This document shows positions 59,661 through 64,000 of a DNA stretch of 64,000 nt, one piece after another. This stretch comes from Flaccisagitta enflata (Eukaryota; Chaetognatha; Sagittoidea; Aphragmophora): positions 37,138,001 through 37,202,000 of the forward strand of contig OZ231128.1 of NCBI GenBank assembly GCA_965153355.1. The letters are read 5' to 3'. The notes under the pieces are model-generated. The model worked only from the letters and a program-made list of their open reading frames with translations. It ran no database searches and was not told the DNA's origin. The translations under genes and the position numbers were made by a program. Positions within the stretch are counted from its first letter, which is position 1. Each line of letters opens with the position of its first letter.

Positions 59661-60855
59661 ATAGCAATAGAAGTCAGCCTTTATATCATTTGCATATTGC
59701 AGTTCTATAGTAACTACGCCATTGTAATATCCTTGATTTGGAAATTACTCATTTTGACTTAGAAATATACCTTTGATTAAATCTTTTTTATTTTGAGTAA
59801 AAAAAAGCAAACCTCATATGGATGTAATAGTTATAAGCATCTTCATTGTGTTTTACCCAGCCTTGCACTAATTAAATTCGCAGTGATGATACAGTTACAA
59901 AAGCAAATTCTCTTCAGTGGGATTGTTCGAGGAACAGACTGGGTGACACTTGAGTTGCCCATGTCCCTGGCATCAGCCTCGGGATCTTGACAGCGCTGAA
60001 CCCAATAGGTTGTAGCACGTACCATCTAAGATCATCCGGCGAGGGTGAGTGAGGTAAGTGTTATGTAATTCCGCGCATCGGGGTCCGCCCAAGAAACCCT
60101 GACTCTCCACCATTGTGGAATGGTCATCGCTTCCGCTGCTGCGTTTAATAAGGTCACAAAGGTTGGGTGACATACCTAACTACCTGGTGCGCCATACCAA
60201 ACCAATTTTTGTTCCTCCAACTGCCCCTATGGGGTCCAAAACAGGGGTAGAAGGGCCTTTTTTGGCCTGTCCCGATTTTGTCCCTGTAAGCAAAAAGCTA
60301 GTTTAAGCAATCAAAAAATGTCAAGCAGAGTCATCCCATAGCTTGTAAGCCATCTCTATCCATCCATTGACATGTGCAAAAAATTTGAACTCAATAACTC
60401 AACTGTAAGACGAAAAAAAATGACTTCAAATTATAATACTCTTCCCTTTCATTTTTCTGTCATTTTTTTCTCAAAATGAGATAAGCCGACAGTTTTTTTT
60501 TGTAAGCCTATGATTGTTCAAACATTAAGCATTTTTTCTTTTGTTATTGCATTAACAACTAGTTGAACGACATTTCCTCCAAATTTCAAAGATTTTTTCC
60601 TTTTCATTTTGGAGAAATCAACAGTTTCCTAGAGCGTTACAATTCAAAGGTGCTCCTTGTTGGTGGTGTCACACTTGTGTCACACTATGATTCATACTCT
60701 GTCAAGGCATAGTAACATGATTAACGGAAAATTCATCTACATGATGAGAAAGATGGTGAAATTCTGTACCTACATCTCAAACTTCAACCCTTATTCGTTT
60801 GGTCACAATGAAATTACAAAGTTGATCAGTACTGAAATAGGGAGTGAATTGTAAC
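59661..60855. other. No supported gene
   Basis: Mixed-composition sequence. 59930-60180 is GC-richer than its surroundings, but I could not match it to a known RNA or element. Confidence 0.35.
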
Positions 60856-60945
60856 GCTCGCCGACGAAGCCTCATAGACGAAGCCTCATAGACGAAGCCT
60901 CATAGACGCTCGCCGACGAAGCCTCATAGACGAAGAGTCATAGTT
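60856..60945. repeat. 16-bp tandem repeat
   Basis: GACGAAGCCTCATA repeats about five times with two GCTCGCC insertions. Confidence 0.9.
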
Positions 60946-61684
60946 AATTCTTTGTTTCCACACAGCGCTTCTCACACAAAGGCGCGATGCTTTTGTGCCT
61001 CAATTTAATAAAATTTCTTAAAATTCAAATTGGCTTATCCCAAAAACTATTTGAGCTAGCCCAACGAAATTTTGCATGGTTGTTACCTAGATCAAGAGGG
61101 TTCTTCACCTATATTCTGGTGTGTCTTAAAGAATGCCTAGGAGTCCAGACAGACCAACCAACCTACCAGAAAAAAAATGGAAAAAACGGCATAACTTTTG
61201 AAATAATTGTCCGATCTGGTTGAAATTTTGCATGAAGCTTCCGTTAAAGATGCCTCGTCACTGGCATGAAATAGAGCTTGGCAAAAAATTTTTTTCCTCC
61301 TACAGCCCACCCAGCCAGAAATGGTACTTAAAGAGATTTTTTTGAAAATTTAGAAACATGAACTTACATGATTGCTTGAACATATTCATCAAGAATTTGA
61401 CTGTCATTTTGATTTCTTCATTGTATTTAACTAAATCTATTATCAGTACGTTTGCAAAAAGATGTGTAATTAGGCCTAATTTGTATGAAAAATGAGCTCT
61501 CGTAAGAAAATCCAAGTATCAATTCATACATGATATAAGGTTAGCTACATGATGATGTATGGTTTTGTTCGATTTTCAACATTTCAAAATTGATGGATTT
61601 CACTCCGACCACGGACCCTTTTCCATGACAGCAATCCGCCGCTTTTGTTCAAACATGGTATCAATCTCGAAATTAGTTTTAAGA

Positions 61685-61887
61685 TTTTTAGTCGGATGCT
61701 ACGCGACTCTTCACCCCGCTTTGTCGGTCCGCTGGTCGGTCCATCGGTCCGTCACCCTTTAATTTTTTGGCGTTTATGTTTTTTTTGGCCTTGCCGCTCC
61801 TGCCCAAATGCTCCACTGACCTCAATTATGGACCCTGCCCACCCACGCGCGACTAGGGTAGCCGTGTATCCGGCCTTGTTTTTTTAA
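61685..61887 (+). repeat. Hairpin-ended interspersed repeat, long subtype
   Basis: AGTCGGATGCTACGCGACT, CCCCGCTTTGTCGGTCCG, TGACCTCAATTATGGACCC, ACGCGCGACT and GCCGTGTATCCGGCCTTG. Confidence 0.8.
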
Positions 61888-61964
61888 GGTCTAGACATCC
61901 CTTGGCAATGATGATAAGTATAGATTATGGAAATTCATATAAAGTCTTGTGTTGAGTATTACAA

Positions 61965-62893
61965 CTGTCACGGATCTAATGTTATTGTTACAATGCTAGA
62001 TTGTTCCAAGGCGTTTGATACCATATCTCATTATGGTATTTTTTTGAAATTAATGAATCGAGGTGTCCCGGTCTGTTTTAAATCTTATGATTTATTGGTA
62101 CCTTAACATGAAAAGTCGATGTCGTTGGGAAGACGCCTTAAGTGATTATTTTCATGTATCCTCTGGCACTAAGCAAGGGGGTGTCTTAAGTCCAAACTTA
62201 TTTGTACTGTACATGAACGATCTGATAGTACGACTACGGAATTCTGGTTTAGGTTGCCATTGGCTGTCTCTTTTCATGGCATGCATTATGTATGCAGACG
62301 ATCTTTGTCTCTTAGCACCTACTAAGATCTAATATGTGTAGAGTATTGTGCCGAATTTTGTCTCTCATTAATGTAAAGAAGTCAAAGTCACTTGTATTTG
62401 GTAAAGTTGATACTTCTCTTATTACTCCTGTCTCCCTTTACGGACAGAAAATTGAATTTGTTCCTAATGGAAATATCTAGGTTGTACCATTGTCTCTGGT
62501 GCGAAATTGTCCTTTTCTATTGCCCCTGAGCTGAGCGCATTTTATTGTTCTGCTAACTCCATACTTAGATCCAATCTTATTCAAAATGAGTCTGTCCAAA
62601 TGAAATTTCTATACTCACACTGCGTCCCATGTCTGACAAACTGTGCAGAAGTAAAAGACCTAAGTAGTACAGAAATGCATAAATGCAATGTTGCCCTTAA
62701 CGATTCTATTCGTCTCATTTACTCCTACAATCGCTGGGAGAGCACTCGATTTTTGCGCAAACAACATAAATTGCCCAATATTGTAGAAATATTCTATTCC
62801 CGAAGAAAATCTTTTGTAGAAAATATTCGCGGTATGAATAACGAGGTTGTGCGCGCCATCATGCGTCAGAACCTACAACTTTCTGGATCATGA
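61965..62893 (+). pseudogene. Non-LTR retrotransposon reverse transcriptase remnant
   Basis: In changing frames it shows LDCSKAFD (about 62000), GTKQGGVLSPNLFVLYMNDL (about 62170-62230) and MYADDLCLLAPT (about 62290-62330), the A, B and C motifs of LINE reverse transcriptases. The thumb-like YLGCTI and a C-terminal part (62507-62893) with NRWESTRFL follow. Several frameshifts and stops separate these parts, and no 5' half is present. It is dead. I cannot name the clade with confidence. Confidence 0.75.
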
Positions 62894-63344
62894 TACGTTT
62901 TTTACTCAGTAGTTTGTAGCTTTGCTGGATTGTGTATGTAACTGTCGACTTTCTTGACGATTAAAAGATCATTCATATAAATAAATCTTAAAAAGAAGAT
63001 TTTCCTCAAAAACTGGCGTAAATATGAAAAATCTACTCTGCGGGATCAGTTGTATTGAGATCTGACAGTCTATCTAATGATACCAAAAATGATTGCACAT
63101 GACTACAAAAGTGCCATCCTGAGGAGGGGGGTGCTTTACCGCAAAAACTCACCCTCAAGTCATGTCGGCAGTGTGCAGGGGAAAACTTATGCTTCTCGGC
63201 AGAAAAGAAAAATCAAGAGGCCTGGTCTCATTCTCTTGCATTAAAGAGGAGATGAACATAAAAATTTGCATCCCTTTGAATGGCGACGTGGGGGTGTGGC
63301 ACATAGTGCAGTGCAAAAGACTCCATCTACAGTGTGTCCGATTT

Positions 63345-63475
63345 TTTTAAGTCGCCCCCATCGATCCGTTGGTCGGTTGATCCGTCCGTCTATCACATTG
63401 ATCATTCCTACATTAATGGCCCTACCCACCCACGCGCGACCATGGTTGTCGTGTATCCGGCCGCCCTTGTTTTTT
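63345..63475 (+). repeat. Hairpin-ended interspersed repeat, shortened long subtype
   Basis: AAGTCGCC, then CGTTGGTCGGTTGATCCG, CCACGCGCGACCATGG and CGTGTATCCGGCC with CCTTG. Confidence 0.7.
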
Positions 63476-63554
63476 TTTAGGGGGGAATGGGGAATATTTT
63501 CACTTCTTGGACTTTTAGCTCGCGTGTTGCATCACTCTTTCTACAAAATTTGCC

Positions 63555-63650
63555 TTCAGAGTTGTGTGTGTGTGGAAGGGGGGCGTGGAATGTGGTTGTG
63601 TGCCCTGCCCACCCGTCCGCGACAATTTTGTTACCCTGTGTAACTTTTTT
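63555..63650 (+). repeat. Hairpin-ended repeat, 3' part
   Basis: TGCCCACCCGTCCGCGACAA, then TTTTGTTACCC, the tail form seen at 42089-42565. Confidence 0.55.
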
Positions 63651-63722
63651 ATGTACGATACTTCCAAAATCAACCGAATCAACGCAATTTTCATTTGGCA
63701 CTTTCCACGTTTCTCATTCCAG

Positions 63723-63929
63723 GCTTTCGTGTCCGAAAGACGCTTTCTTATACACTAACATGAAGGATCACAACGTGAGTTGTACCGTGTTGGCCAATCC
63801 CCCCGTCCGCGCCAAGGATGTCACTCTGCATCTTAGAGGCCACAACGCGGTCGTCAGTCCGCTGCGGCTCAAACGCGTTGCTAAAGTCAACTCAGGCAGC
63901 GGCATCAAACTCACTTACCTCGTCGACAG
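63723..63929 (+). CDS. Ig-superfamily gene, exon g (Ig domain 3)
   Basis: The acceptor TTTCTCATTCCAG precedes 63723 and the donor GACAG|GTAAGT follows 63929, a full consensus. Phases are 2 in (matching exon f, 19 kb upstream) and 2 out. It encodes LSCPKDAFLYTNMKDHNVSC, then TVLANPPVRAKDVTLHLRG and LTYLVD. VSCTVLANP...VTLHL looks like the B and C strands of an Ig domain. The rest of the domain must lie beyond the window. Additional exons inside the 19 kb intron cannot be excluded. Confidence 0.65.
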
Positions 63930-63952
63930 GTAAGTGTTGAAGAAGATTAAGT

Positions 63953-63953
<1 letters not shown>

Positions 63954-64000
<47 letters not shown>
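63954..64000. repeat. (CT)n microsatellite at the window end
   Basis: A CT run starting 24 bp after the donor of exon g, cut by the window edge. Confidence 0.97.

Noticed and set aside
59930-60180. GC-richer segment considered as a tRNA, 5S rRNA or SINE head
   Set aside because: No cloverleaf, no A/B box pair and no 5S match could be laid on it.

Overview
This 64 kb window looks like nuclear DNA of a metazoan, most likely an invertebrate. Introns are GT-AG, coding density is low, and dinucleotide to tetranucleotide microsatellites are extremely dense. There is a BEL/Pao LTR retrotransposon, remnants of two non-LTR retrotransposons, several foldback or MITE-like elements, and about twenty copies of a short hairpin-ended interspersed repeat. 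I cannot name the species. There is no bacterial-style operon, CRISPR array, rRNA or convincing tRNA.

Region 1 to 9.3 kb holds repeats only: a (TG)n tract, degenerate tandem repeats and dispersed repeat fragments. From 14284 down to 9307 on the minus strand I can assemble a five-exon gene whose splice sites and reading phases all agree. It would encode about 1151 residues: AT-hook-like and acidic repeats at the N-terminus, then a basic/Ser-rich part, then a DDE-transposase-like core. From 17.9 to 24.1 kb lies a composite satellite-like array: three higher-order units, each carrying runs of a 24-bp unit, followed by an inverted block.

From 26.6 kb to the right edge, seven plus-strand exons (26573-26793, 37894-38065, 38998-39050, 41141-41422, 43647-43765, 44279-44367, 63723-63929) join in frame at every junction. 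They give part of a secreted or transmembrane immunoglobulin-superfamily protein. Its introns are full of mobile DNA: (TTG)n and a roughly 755-bp (ATG)n array, foldback elements, a hAT-like MITE with an 8-bp target duplication, and LINE fragments. In the 19 kb intron sits a BEL/Pao element (44613-52980) with two LTRs, a primer binding site, a leader full of short stem-loops, a gag-pol frame broken by one stop codon, and a MITE inserted near its 3' coding end.

The most unusual signals are: (1) the hairpin-ended repeat whose distant ends co-vary; (2) the array of stem-loops in the BEL leader with changing stems and conserved loops; (3) the intact spliced DDE-transposase-like gene; (4) the Ig gene whose 3' splice sites use (CT)n microsatellites as polypyrimidine tracts and whose second Ig fold seems to be split by a serine-rich exon. 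All calls are from reading the sequence. No database search was run.
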